Shown: positions 6,594 to 15,353, numbered from the stretch's first letter. The stretch: DNA of 28,778 nt from RGIG2094 sp045660065 (GCA_045660065.1 JAZRDC010000065.1:1-28778), one strand, 5' to 3'. Numbers and translations: made by a program. The notes: generated by a model not told the origin, from the sequence alone.

Positions 6594-8795
6594 TTACTTA
6601 AATGTCTTATTGATAACATAAGTATCAAAAATTTCACCTGTTAAAGTGTTTGTAAGTTCTAATTTCATCTGCTGACTACCGTCTTCTGCTTTTTCAACAG
6701 TAACTGCAACATAATTACTCTTATCCGGTACTGTAAGCCATTTGCACGCAACATCATCAGGTGTAAGAGTAACACTTTCATCATTACTGAATGTTGTTGA
6801 TGATTTTCCTGCGCCCATAACTTCTACATAGTTTGCATAGTCAGGGTGGAATGCTTTAGTTTCCAATCCCCAAGCCAAAGAAGGTAAAGCAATGTGAACT
6901 GTTCCTTCAGGATTTGTGGCAATATCATATCTTCTGCCATTTACTTCTGTACGCTCAATCTTATCTTCACTTACAACTTCCGGGATTATATAATCTAAAT
7001 CTTTATTATTATAAGTAAAGGTTTCATACTTTGTTTCATCATCTGTCAAAAGTTGTTTTGTGCGTGAATAGTCATGATGATGACCTGCAAACACAACGTC
7101 AAAATCAAACTGATCAATATCCATTTCAGCAAAGCGCTGACGAAGTATCGGAGCCTCATCAGAGCCACCATAGCCATATGCTGGAACGTGGTTGATTAAA
7201 ACTCTCCACTTAGCATCTTTGTTTGCATCTATAGCAGCTTTGATATATTTTGCATGATCTTCAGGCTGTGAATTCTGGAACACATCAGTTGTATGTTTGA
7301 CTGCAGTGATACCAATTATTAACACATCACCATTTCTGAACCAGAAGTTACCATTTGTGTTTGGTTCGCCCAAAGCCTCTGAGAAATGAGTGCCTGTAAA
7401 ACCATCGTCATTTGGCTGGTTATAGTGCCATCTTGTAACAGAGCCGTATTTATGACCGTCATTATTTGCTTCGTGGTTACCAAGTGTTGAAATCCATGGA
7501 ACTCGTTTAAACACATCTGGAGCAAATAATACTTCCATTTCAAGTTCTGCCTTCTGGCGGTAAATTTCCCAGTCGCTGTTCATATAATCTACAAAATTGC
7601 TACCCATATTACCCTGAGAAACATTATCGCCTGTTGATGCAATAAACTGAGCATCAGGATGTCTTGGTAAAATATAGTTGTTAAAATAATTCTGATAAGT
7701 TGTTACATGAGTAGATTCTTCAACCGAATCAATTGTATATGCGTTATTATGAAGATCAGACATCATAAGAAATACCTGTTTGTCAGAGTTGTCCGGATCA
7801 AATGTTCTGAAACTGTATACAGTTTCATCGTATTTATATCTGTTACCAACTCTGTAAACATACTCTGTGCCAAGCTCTAAGTTCTCAATATCAACTTTAC
7901 AACTGATGCTTGTTGTATTATCAGGCGGAACGGAAGTTGTACCTGTAACTTCGATTGAGTTTTCCGCTGTAAATCCACCGTCAGCATCAAAATCTGACTT
8001 TAATGCATACTGAATTTTAGCCCCATAAGTAAGGTTGTCATTGTACCATGCAAATCGTCTTTTGGTTTCATCTGCACCCGGGTGCATTACTAATGCTCTT
8101 ATATCATTATCTGCATATTCAACATCTGTCTGTTTTGTGTATGGAATGAGCGATTCAGCAGAATCCCATACAAAAGCAATAAGTCTGTTAAATTTTTCAG
8201 GTACATTTTCATAAGTTACTGAAACTGAGTCGTTTTCTTCAGAAATGCTTTTATCTGCCATAGATACGCCGATAAGTCTGTTATTTTCGTCGTATGCCGC
8301 AATCATTACCATTGAATCAATTGTAACGCCGTAAAGGTTGTTAATTTGGGCAACCGCTTTTGCATCACTTTCGCCCAATGAGGTTTTGAGTTCAACTGCA
8401 AGCATATCTGTTTTATTTACAGTTGCAGACATTACAGTATCTGTAATATCCGCACTTCCCGCTTTAACTTTTAATGTGCAGTTACTTACAGCTCCGTTCT
8501 GTATTTCAAAGCCTTCGTAGTAAAATTTTACTTCATAATAACCACTGTTGTCAGCTTTTACTGTATCAAGATAAACAACATCTTCTAAACTTGCGCTGTT
8601 GCCACCCCCCTTGTAAAGCAACACGGTAACCAAAGCATTTGCATATTCTTCGGCTTTACCAATAACTACTGCACGGTTTTCGTATACACTTCTTATATCA
8701 GCATTATCGCCTATTTCCAAAGCAGATACCGGTGCAATTATGCTAAAAAGCATAACGAAGGATAAAATAATACTTAATAAATTTTTAACTTTCAT
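6594..8795 (-). CDS. Secreted purple-acid-phosphatase-like metallophosphoesterase
   Basis: This is a 733-residue exported protein predicted to hydrolyse phosphoester bonds outside the membrane; the substrate is unknown. Residue numbers here count from the GTG at 8798, one codon upstream. The ATG at 8795 lies 8 nt from a GGAGG and is preferred. A signal peptide spans about 1-26. Residues 29-125 form an Ig-like beta-sandwich. Residues 130-228 form a module also found in the upstream protein. Residues 235-335 resemble the FN3-like N-terminal domain of purple acid phosphatases. Residues 340-645 are a calcineurin-like domain with SDLH (347-350), GDN (390-392), GNHE (440-443), NHVP (536-539) and GHHH (572-575), so the dimetal site looks complete. 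There is no LPXTG, SLH or dockerin sequence. It sits 18 nt after the upstream secreted protein, in the same operon. Confidence 0.85.
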   Translation of the reverse strand: MKVKNLLSIILSFVMLFSIIAPVSALEIGDNADIRSVYENRAVVIGKAEEYANALVTVLLYKGGGNSASLEDVVYLDTVKADNSGYYEVKFYYEGFEIQNGAVSNCTLKVKAGSADITDTVMSATVNKTDMLAVELKTSLGESDAKAVAQINNLYGVTIDSMVMIAAYDENNRLIGVSMADKSISEENDSVSVTYENVPEKFNRLIAFVWDSAESLIPYTKQTDVEYADNDIRALVMHPGADETKRRFAWYNDNLTYGAKIQYALKSDFDADGGFTAENSIEVTGTTSVPPDNTTSISCKVDIENLELGTEYVYRVGNRYKYDETVYSFRTFDPDNSDKQVFLMMSDLHNNAYTIDSVEESTHVTTYQNYFNNYILPRHPDAQFIASTGDNVSQGNMGSNFVDYMNSDWEIYRQKAELEMEVLFAPDVFKRVPWISTLGNHEANNDGHKYGSVTRWHYNQPNDDGFTGTHFSEALGEPNTNGNFWFRNGDVLIIGITAVKHTTDVFQNSQPEDHAKYIKAAIDANKDAKWRVLINHVPAYGYGGSDEAPILRQRFAEMDIDQFDFDVVFAGHHHDYSRTKQLLTDDETKYETFTYNNKDLDYIIPEVVSEDKIERTEVNGRRYDIATNPEGTVHIALPSLAWGLETKAFHPDYANYVEVMGAGKSSTTFSNDESVTLTPDDVACKWLTVPDKSNYVAVTVEKAEDGSQQMKLELTNTLTGEIFDTYVINKTFK

Positions 8796-8813
8796 CACTT
8801 TTTCCTCCTTTTA

Positions 8814-11753
8814 TCAGTATACTACTTTTTCTGCCATCTGGTATGGAGCCTGAGTTGCAAGACCGTCCCACAGATGAACCTTAATGCACTCGATTTCGCT
8901 TGCCTGATGATTTCCGATATCAACAGTTATTTCATCTTCATATCCTAAAATGCCAAGATTTGCAAATTCTGTCGCGTACATTCCGATCATTTCTTTTTTA
9001 CTACTGTAAACTGTAACAGCTATAAGTGCAGGAAGTTCTTCCCCTTTTGCGTTAACAATTTTAACAGTTGCTTTTACCTTGCCTGAAGCAGATGTATCAA
9101 CATCTGTTACAGAGTCAATATAAAGACCGTATGACTTAGGCGTTACAAAAGAAATATCAGATGTCGGTAACTGACCGCAAAGGTCATAAATGCCGTCAAC
9201 ATAATATTTTGTTGAAGTTAAAACTGCATCTTCATTTACTGTTAATATAACAGTCTTATAATCCTTTGAGGTTGTTGCAGAGAGCAATCCATTTTCTACA
9301 ACATTTCCATCCAAGTCTCTTAACATAATATTTTTAATAGCATTTTTGGAAACCTGATTGTTTAAAGCAATGCTTACAGTTTTTCCGCTTTGTGTTAATG
9401 CTGCAGAGAGTTTTTCAGGCTGATAGAATTTAACATCATCAACATAGAAGGTTGGTGTTTTATCGCCATTCTTATATGGGAACATACCAAAGCTTACACC
9501 GCCCATTTCAAGGCCTGTGTTGTTTGTTACTACAAATCCGCCTGAATATTTAACACCATCAATTGTCTGAGTACTGCTGTTACCTGTAAATACAGTTTTT
9601 TCATCAACATCAACTAACACATCATTGATATAAACCATATATGTCCACTTGTCGTAGGCTACCTCAGTAACATTTCCGTTTTCATCTTTAGTTTCTGTTT
9701 TTGTAGTTGTAGGCAAAATAACATATTTAAGTTCAAACCACTCATCAGTTTTAAGATTTGTTGTAAAGCCGCCTGCTGCTGTGAGAGTAATACCACTGCT
9801 TGTTGCAGTAATTTTAGCTCTGGTAAATCCGTCATTATCCTGATTATATGTGTACATAACAGGAAGGTCAGCGTAATCACTTTCTGAAATGTAATTTTTA
9901 AGTGATTCTGTAAGTAAGATTTTTGAACTTAAAACCACATTTTTTGTAGTGTCAACATCTTTATCAAGTTTATAATAGGCTCTTGCATAGTGAACACCGT
10001 CACCATTTTTACCTGCCTGATACTTAATTACGTTGTTGTCAGAATCTTTAGGATCTGCAACTACACCGATAAAGTAGTCTGTAAGATAGTTATCTGCATA
10101 ATCTGTTTCTGTACATCTGTTACAGCTTCCATCCTGGAATGAATACACTCCACTGCTGTTTTTAGCATACTTTCCTCTGCCGTACTGGTTATGTCTCCAA
10201 GAAACACCCCAGCCTGATGTGATAGCACTTGAAGTTTCAAGCCAGTTTTTATCTTTAACTGAGTCTTCAAAATCGTCATTTATGATATATTCTCCTGAAT
10301 AACCATACTCTGTGGCAGTTGTAACTGTAAATGTTTTTGAAGCTGCTTTATTGCCGAAAGTATCAGCAAATTCCGAAATTGTTACATTATAAGTACTTCC
10401 TGTATCAAGACCTGCAAGTGAAATATAAGCAGTGTATTCGTCTTGTGGAGTAACTGTTACAGTTACCCCTTCTGCAGCTGCACCGTCTTTAGTTACAGAG
10501 ATTGCATCTTCTAAAGCTACAAAGTCAGCTGGATTTGAATATTTAACTTCAATTTTATCTTTTGAAGAAAAATCGGCATAACTGTCAGCAATGCCTGAAA
10601 CTGTTAAAGTGTCAGAAATCCAGTACTGGTTAATGTCATCATAATATACAATCATATTTTTTTTGATTTGGGCAGAAGATGCACTTGAAATGTCAGGGCC
10701 GAGACCTGCCCACCATTGACCTACAGACCAGCCAGCATCTGCGCTACCTATCATGGCATTATCAGCGTTTGCAGGACGGTATGTACCTAACTTTTGACCG
10801 TTAACATAAAGATCTACAAGCGGTCTTCCTGTAGTAAGCGCTGTTTCATCAACAGTAATTACCTGCATAAAGGAATACCAGGTATCAGCATCAATAGTTA
10901 CAGATGGTTTGCTGGCTACGGTACCTGTTTCTGCATCAGTAACATTGTACTCAACCTTAAGCTCATAGTCGCCGGCTGAATTTTTGGCAGCATATGCAGC
11001 GTCTCCTAACAACCTTGTGTAACCTTTGCTGGCCATTACACCACCAAGATAAATGTGAGTTGAATTCTTTTTCGGGAAAAGCGGAATTGAATCGGCAGGT
11101 ACTCTTACCTTCCATTCATAAACCATTTTCCCTTTGGCAGTGTGGTTTGTTCCATCATTTACTGTAATGGGTTCTTCCACGCCACCCTTAAGCCTTATGT
11201 GTATACTCTGATAACCACCAAGACTTGATTTGTTTTTACCTGTCTGTCCAAAATCAAACTTAAGCACGTTATTATCGTCATTTTCAGGGTCTTTCACTTT
11301 TGTAAGAGCTGCGCCTCTCATAGGCTGACCGTCAATATGGTAACCTGTTGTGGTGCTGTTACTTGTATAGGTTGTTCCTAATGCAGAACCAATTACAAAC
11401 TGCTCACCATTTGCATATCTGTGTTCCAAGGTGTCTGTTGCGTTTTTCCATCCAAAAGCCTGTGGCAAAGTTTTAATAGCCTTAGTAGTTGCATCAAATG
11501 TACCAAATCGTGAACTTTTAAAACTATTATTGTTAGCCTGTAATGAAACCATAAAGCCACCGTTTTTATCATACGGTCCCCCTGTTGTTGGTTTGTTTGA
11601 TGATGACGATTCGTAGAAAATATTTGTATTATCAGGAATCGCATCAATCTTATCCTGCCAGATGATGGGACTTGTTTCCTCAGCACAAACAGGTACTGTA
11701 AGAAGCGAAAAAGCCATTAAAAACACTAACAATAGTGTCATACACTTTTTCAT
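8814..11753 (-). CDS. Large secreted multidomain beta-sandwich protein
   Basis: The function is unknown. The product is 979 residues from the ATG at 11753, which is well spaced from AAGGAG; an ATG at 11762 abuts that site and is less likely. Numbers below count from the latter. A signal peptide with a Lys-rich start spans about 1-27, cleaving after VCA. Domains follow in order: a jelly-roll-like region (55-385), an Ig-like domain of the SbsA/Big_5 kind (386-482), a second jelly-roll-like region (493-783), a second Ig-like domain (784-876) and a C-terminal module (878-982). The two jelly-roll regions share a signature: VKDPENDDNNVLKFDFG (156-172) and VADPKDSDNNVIKYQAG (568-584). This suggests concanavalin-like carbohydrate-binding modules. 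No catalytic motif or cell-wall anchor was recognised. It is co-transcribed with the metallophosphoesterase. Confidence 0.75.
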   Translation of the reverse strand: MKKCMTLLLVFLMAFSLLTVPVCAEETSPIIWQDKIDAIPDNTNIFYESSSSNKPTTGGPYDKNGGFMVSLQANNNSFKSSRFGTFDATTKAIKTLPQAFGWKNATDTLEHRYANGEQFVIGSALGTTYTSNSTTTGYHIDGQPMRGAALTKVKDPENDDNNVLKFDFGQTGKNKSSLGGYQSIHIRLKGGVEEPITVNDGTNHTAKGKMVYEWKVRVPADSIPLFPKKNSTHIYLGGVMASKGYTRLLGDAAYAAKNSAGDYELKVEYNVTDAETGTVASKPSVTIDADTWYSFMQVITVDETALTTGRPLVDLYVNGQKLGTYRPANADNAMIGSADAGWSVGQWWAGLGPDISSASSAQIKKNMIVYYDDINQYWISDTLTVSGIADSYADFSSKDKIEVKYSNPADFVALEDAISVTKDGAAAEGVTVTVTPQDEYTAYISLAGLDTGSTYNVTISEFADTFGNKAASKTFTVTTATEYGYSGEYIINDDFEDSVKDKNWLETSSAITSGWGVSWRHNQYGRGKYAKNSSGVYSFQDGSCNRCTETDYADNYLTDYFIGVVADPKDSDNNVIKYQAGKNGDGVHYARAYYKLDKDVDTTKNVVLSSKILLTESLKNYISESDYADLPVMYTYNQDNDGFTRAKITATSSGITLTAAGGFTTNLKTDEWFELKYVILPTTTKTETKDENGNVTEVAYDKWTYMVYINDVLVDVDEKTVFTGNSSTQTIDGVKYSGGFVVTNNTGLEMGGVSFGMFPYKNGDKTPTFYVDDVKFYQPEKLSAALTQSGKTVSIALNNQVSKNAIKNIMLRDLDGNVVENGLLSATTSKDYKTVILTVNEDAVLTSTKYYVDGIYDLCGQLPTSDISFVTPKSYGLYIDSVTDVDTSASGKVKATVKIVNAKGEELPALIAVTVYSSKKEMIGMYATEFANLGILGYEDEITVDIGNHQASEIECIKVHLWDGLATQAPYQMAEKVVY

Positions 11754-11844
11754 ATTTACCATTCTCCTTTCTGAATTACAATAAGTCTATGTTCTACATT
11801 GAAAGGGCATTATCTTTGTAAAACATAAGATTATCCATTATATA

Positions 11845-11921
11845 CAGTTTAGATTATATCATTGCTTTAACAAGTTGTAAATAAATTATAAGTTGTTATT
11901 TTTTACAAAATATCTAAACTG
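11845..11921. repeat. 10-bp inverted repeat bracketing the operon promoter
   Basis: CAGTTTAGAT (11845-11854) and its exact reverse complement ATCTAAACTG (11912-11921) are 57 bp apart. The first arm overlaps the -10/start region and the second lies 30 bp upstream of the -35 box. This layout suits a looping or two-site regulator binding arrangement; the binding protein is not known. Confidence 0.5.
11853..11881 (-). promoter_or_regulatory. Promoter of the secreted-protein operon
   Basis: TTTACA (11876-11881) and TATAAT (11853-11858) are separated by 17 bases on the minus strand. Transcription would start near 11847, giving a leader of roughly 90 nt. The promoter lies between the arms of a 10-bp inverted repeat. 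Confidence 0.7.
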
Positions 11922-11928
11922 ATGGTTT

Positions 11929-11989
11929 AAAAAATAAAGGCGATGTGCTTAGAATTATTCTATTCTAAATGTTTTTGTTTCGCCTTTAT
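11929..11989 (-). terminator. Two-tier terminator overlapping the hydrolase stop codon
   Basis: An outer 10-bp stem, ATAAAGGCGA (11934-11943) with TCGCCTTTAT (11980-11989), encloses an inner 7-bp hairpin, TTAGAAT with ATTCTAA (about 11949-11968). Leftward it runs into TTTTT. The 5' arm and inner hairpin lie in the last codons of the glycoside hydrolase gene. It separates that gene from the secreted-protein operon. Confidence 0.6.
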
Positions 11990-14249
11990 GGAGTTTAAAT
12001 GTGATTTGTGTAACATTTTCACCATAACATTTATCTTCATAAACCTCTGTCGCAGTCATAGGTTTTGGGAAGTGAAGTGTTTTTTCTCCACCTGATGAGG
12101 CGTGCAAAGTGATATAATTTTTTCCCGGGTATGTAACATCTTCAGATTCGCACCAGATATGAGCACCGGCGTAGCGTGCAAACTCACGCAAAACATCGTG
12201 GCGGATATATTTAGGCGCGTAGTAAATTGATGTAAAGCCCTTATACTTTTTCATAGAAAGTGCAACCTGACCGCCATTTGCAAAGTGTCCCAATGTAGTT
12301 GCATTTTCATCGTTTACATAAAACATAGGATACAAATATGAGTCAAAATGCAAAGTATCATAGTTTATATTCCCCCGATGGATTACAAGGTTGTTCTTTA
12401 CAACATCTGTAAATCTACCGTAAAACTCACGACAGTCAAAGGCATCAGTTATCGGATGTTTTTCACCATCGAAACGAAATGTTGGGTCTGAATATTCATT
12501 AATCATTTCAAGGTTAAAACCGGTAAGTTCTTTCATAGCAGCAGTTGACATTTTTTTATCTGCCTTTGGATTTACAAATCCTGGTGCATATAGCCACAGG
12601 GCTATTGCATTGTCTTTTCTTAATTTGTTGTGAATTACTTCTTTTTCTTCCTCTGTTAAAATATAGGTATTAACAAAAACGTAAAGTTTATAAGAAGGCA
12701 TATCAGGATTTGCCATATCGTTATGATAGTACTGGTCAACACCCGTTCCAATACGAGGAATTTCATAATTTCTTAATCGAGCTACAGAATCTTGTATTGT
12801 CTGATATGATACAGCCTGGAAGGTTTCTTCGCTAAAAATTAAAGCTACGTCGTTTTTCTTTTTCCTGTCAAGTTGCATTGCAGTTTCTCTTATTTTTTCC
12901 TGCTTTGTAAAAAGGTCAAAAACTTCAGGATAGTTAAATCTTTTTCCTCCTACAAGCTGGTCAAACCACCACTGTCCCATATCTTCACTGATAACTTTAC
13001 CGAATTCACGCTTTAAAACTTCTATTGTATCAGTCATATCATATATGCCAAATTTATCTCTGTAGAAACTATTTTCTGCACAGGTGCGTGTATCATCCTG
13101 ACAGATATACAATTTGTTGTGAAGTGCAAATGATTCTAAAACCACACGCTGACCTACGCATCCGCCCGGTTGACGATTCTGGTAAACCGAAGGGTTTTCT
13201 ATAAAGTCAATATATGGGCAATCTAAGATTAAACGGGTGCCGCCGTTGCTGCTTGAAAAAATCTGATGAACATTTCCCTGCGAACCATAGCAAAAACCTA
13301 CAATTCTGTCAGGTGTGATTTCCTTTATTCTTTTGGCAAAATAAATCTCAGATTTAGCAGTTCCTAAATGCCATGTACGGAGAAAATCGTATACCGCCTG
13401 ATGCTTGTCAAAATCAATAAATGCACCAAAGTTTGTTCCATTTCCTACAGAAGCAGGTGAAGGTGCATTTGACAGCGGTGAAGAAGCGAATATTGCAGAT
13501 TCGTTGTCAACTTTGTCTGCAAAATAGTACTGGTCGTATGTGGGGATAATCGGGTCATCAATTGTCGCCTCAGGCATATTCCAATGCTTTTTCAAGTTTT
13601 CGTCAGTTTTGTAGACCTGTCTTAAATAATCTGAAAATTCACGTTTGAAAGCCTTACTGTGATCAAGTGCGGCTTTTTTTTCGTGGTTTAAAAGAACGTG
13701 TGGATAAAGCCACTCTGAAGTCTTTCCCGCTGTTGGCATACAACCGATAATTCTGTCCCCATAAGGCATGCTTAACACCTTTTGCCATGCAATACAAAGC
13801 ATATCGGCGGCATCTTCTCTCCACTTTGACGAACAAAGGGAATAAAAGCCCGGAACATCATATTCTTTTGATTCTGTCCAGATATGAAAAGGGACTTTAG
13901 TTCCGTCTTCATACATAATACATTCATCGGGGTTTTGTTCAAACCACTCTTTAGATGGGTGCAGTGCAAATCTTGCTATAATGTAAGCATCCGGAACAAC
14001 CTCCAAAAGCATACGAACTTCTTGGTCGAAAAGTTCAAAATAGTCTTCTCCCGCCCAGGGGGTGTTGCAACTTAACAAGAATATTTTAACCCCTGATTTT
14101 CCGAGATTTTTAAAGTACTCCTTATTGAATATAATTGGTTCTTCGCTGCTTCGGGTTCTTGTTGAAATCATAGCAATTGAAGAAGAAAATGGTTTGTCAT
14201 TTATATAAAGAGCAGGATGGCCATTGCAATCTTTAACCTGTGCTAACAT
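11955..14249 (-). CDS. Putative GH42-like glycoside hydrolase, cytoplasmic
   Basis: This 764-residue protein has no signal peptide and resembles clan GH-A enzymes distantly related to GH42 beta-galactosidases. Residues 1-450 look like the TIM barrel. GKTSEW (175-180) gives a candidate acid/base Glu179, and the FSDYLRQVYKTDENLKKHW stretch (205-223) is typical of this group. Residues 470-600 resemble the glutamine-amidotransferase-like trimerisation domain, and the C-terminal 720-764 is a beta-rich tail. The position where I expect the nucleophile, just before DDTRT (385-389), holds Gln384 instead of Glu. The ATG at 14249 has an AAGGAAGG site 6 nt ahead. It is divergent from an AraC regulator, which probably controls it. 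Substrate unknown; the family assignment is from memory of motifs. Confidence 0.7.
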   Translation of the reverse strand: MLAQVKDCNGHPALYINDKPFSSSIAMISTRTRSSEEPIIFNKEYFKNLGKSGVKIFLLSCNTPWAGEDYFELFDQEVRMLLEVVPDAYIIARFALHPSKEWFEQNPDECIMYEDGTKVPFHIWTESKEYDVPGFYSLCSSKWREDAADMLCIAWQKVLSMPYGDRIIGCMPTAGKTSEWLYPHVLLNHEKKAALDHSKAFKREFSDYLRQVYKTDENLKKHWNMPEATIDDPIIPTYDQYYFADKVDNESAIFASSPLSNAPSPASVGNGTNFGAFIDFDKHQAVYDFLRTWHLGTAKSEIYFAKRIKEITPDRIVGFCYGSQGNVHQIFSSSNGGTRLILDCPYIDFIENPSVYQNRQPGGCVGQRVVLESFALHNKLYICQDDTRTCAENSFYRDKFGIYDMTDTIEVLKREFGKVISEDMGQWWFDQLVGGKRFNYPEVFDLFTKQEKIRETAMQLDRKKKNDVALIFSEETFQAVSYQTIQDSVARLRNYEIPRIGTGVDQYYHNDMANPDMPSYKLYVFVNTYILTEEEKEVIHNKLRKDNAIALWLYAPGFVNPKADKKMSTAAMKELTGFNLEMINEYSDPTFRFDGEKHPITDAFDCREFYGRFTDVVKNNLVIHRGNINYDTLHFDSYLYPMFYVNDENATTLGHFANGGQVALSMKKYKGFTSIYYAPKYIRHDVLREFARYAGAHIWCESEDVTYPGKNYITLHASSGGEKTLHFPKPMTATEVYEDKCYGENVTQITFKLHKGETKTFRIE

Positions 14250-14281
14250 AAAAACACCTTCCTTTTTAATTCGTAAATTTA

Positions 14282-14310
14282 ATTATAAATGTAATGTATA
14301 ATAATTTCAA
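14282..14310 (-). promoter_or_regulatory. Promoter of the glycoside hydrolase gene
   Basis: TTGAAA (14305-14310) and TATAAT (14282-14287) are 17 bases apart on the minus strand, giving a leader of about 27 nt. Confidence 0.68.
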
Positions 14311-14352
14311 TATAGAAAATAACACGAATTATTACATATTTCGGTTTTTTAG

Positions 14353-14381
14353 TTGCAAAGAGATAATATTTGTGGTATATT
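14353..14381 (+). promoter_or_regulatory. Promoter of the araC-type regulator
   Basis: TTGCAA (14353-14358) and TATATT (14376-14381) are 17 bases apart. The start of transcription near 14388 leaves a very short leader. Confidence 0.6.
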
Positions 14382-14400
14382 GACTTTAGGGTGATTAAAA

Positions 14401-15186
14401 ATGGATTATTCTTTGGTAAATAAAACTTTTATTATGGATTTCAACATTAATGACATATCTGTTTCAAAACAAAGCTGGCATATAAACAAACAGACTTTTT
14501 ACACAAAACCGTCGCGCATAAGATTCGGTCTTTTTCTTATTACCGACTACCCTGTTTTGTATGAAATGCCTGACAATACAAGTTTTCGTGCAGAAGTGGG
14601 TGATGTTGTGCTTTTACCAAAAAAATCATCATATACCGCCCGTTTTCTGGTGCCTGATGATAAAATCTCACACCCTGTACTGATAGGTTTTTATATGACC
14701 GGCAAAAACGGAGAAGAAATTCTGTGCGGAAATAAGCCTTTTGTAATTCCGCATAGCGGGGAAAATATGTATCCTCTTTTTGACAATGCTCTTAAACATT
14801 ATCAGCAAGCACATACATTAAAGTTAAAATCCACAGTATATGAAATACTGGGAAAACTTTTTCCGATTGGAACAGAAGATGAATGCTGTCTTGACTACAT
14901 AAACAACAACTACAACAAAAATTTCAAGGTTGATGAACTTGCAAAGCGTTGTTATTTAAGCGAAACCACTTACCGCAAACGATTTAAACATATTACAGGT
15001 TTGTCGCCCATTCAGTACATAAACAAAATGAAAATCGAAAAAGCCTGCCAGATGCTTTTAGACAGTGATATGACTTCGAAAGAAATAAGCGAATTTTTAA
15101 ACTTTTACAGTCTGCAGTATTTTTACAGGATTTTCAACCAAATTGTTGGTATGACACCAAAACAGTACCGAAATATTAACACTTGA
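14401..15186 (+). CDS. AraC/XylS-family transcriptional regulator
   Basis: This 261-residue DNA-binding regulator has an N-terminal cupin-like sensing domain (about 20-110). Its C-terminal double helix-turn-helix domain (about 160-259) carries the family signatures GLSPIQYINKMKIEKA (200-215) and VGMTPKQYR (249-257). The ATG at 14401 follows an AGGGTG site. It is transcribed divergently from the GH42-like hydrolase across a 151-bp region carrying both promoters, the usual arrangement for a local sugar-responsive activator. The effector is unknown. Its TGA stop is embedded in the -35 box of the thiT promoter. Confidence 0.9.
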   Translation: MDYSLVNKTFIMDFNINDISVSKQSWHINKQTFYTKPSRIRFGLFLITDYPVLYEMPDNTSFRAEVGDVVLLPKKSSYTARFLVPDDKISHPVLIGFYMTGKNGEEILCGNKPFVIPHSGENMYPLFDNALKHYQQAHTLKLKSTVYEILGKLFPIGTEDECCLDYINNNYNKNFKVDELAKRCYLSETTYRKRFKHITGLSPIQYINKMKIEKACQMLLDSDMTSKEISEFLNFYSLQYFYRIFNQIVGMTPKQYRNINT

Positions 15187-15211
15187 CAAATTTAAAAATA
15201 TAATATATAAT
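15183..15211 (+). promoter_or_regulatory. Consensus promoter of the thiT leader
   Basis: A perfect TTGACA (15183-15188) and a perfect TATAAT (15206-15211) are 17 bases apart. The araC-type gene's TGA stop (15184-15186) lies within the -35 box. Confidence 0.88.
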
Positions 15212-15219
15212 CTACTCGT

Positions 15220-15304
15220 AAATATCGGGGAGCCGAATGGCTGAGAGGAAACTTAAGTTTCGACCCGTAACCTGATTTGGATAATGCCAACGTAGGGAAT
15301 ATTT
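15220..15304 (+). promoter_or_regulatory. TPP (THI-box) riboswitch
   Basis: The aptamer has the conserved THI elements: CGGGGAGCC, GGCTGAGAG, then GACCCGTAACCTGAT, TTGGATAATGCCAACG and TAGGGA. The P1 helix can form from AAATAT (15220-15225) and ATATTT (15299-15304). It senses thiamine pyrophosphate and controls thiT through the terminator that follows. Confidence 0.97.
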
Positions 15305-15319
15305 CTAATTAGTTTAATT

Positions 15320-15353
15320 CAGAGATAGTCTTGTTGGCTGTCTCTGTTTTTTT
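15320..15353 (+). terminator. Riboswitch expression-platform terminator
   Basis: CAGAGATAGTC (15320-15330) pairs with GGCTGTCTCTG (15336-15346), forming 11 bp with two G-U pairs, followed by seven U. TPP binding should favour it. The 3' arm could alternatively pair with GGCAGCC (15357-15363), a competing structure. Confidence 0.85.

Noticed and set aside
14289..14337. ATGTAAT / ATTACAT inverted repeat in the araC-hydrolase intergenic region
   Set aside because: Seven AT-rich bases in very AT-rich DNA are too weak to call an operator.
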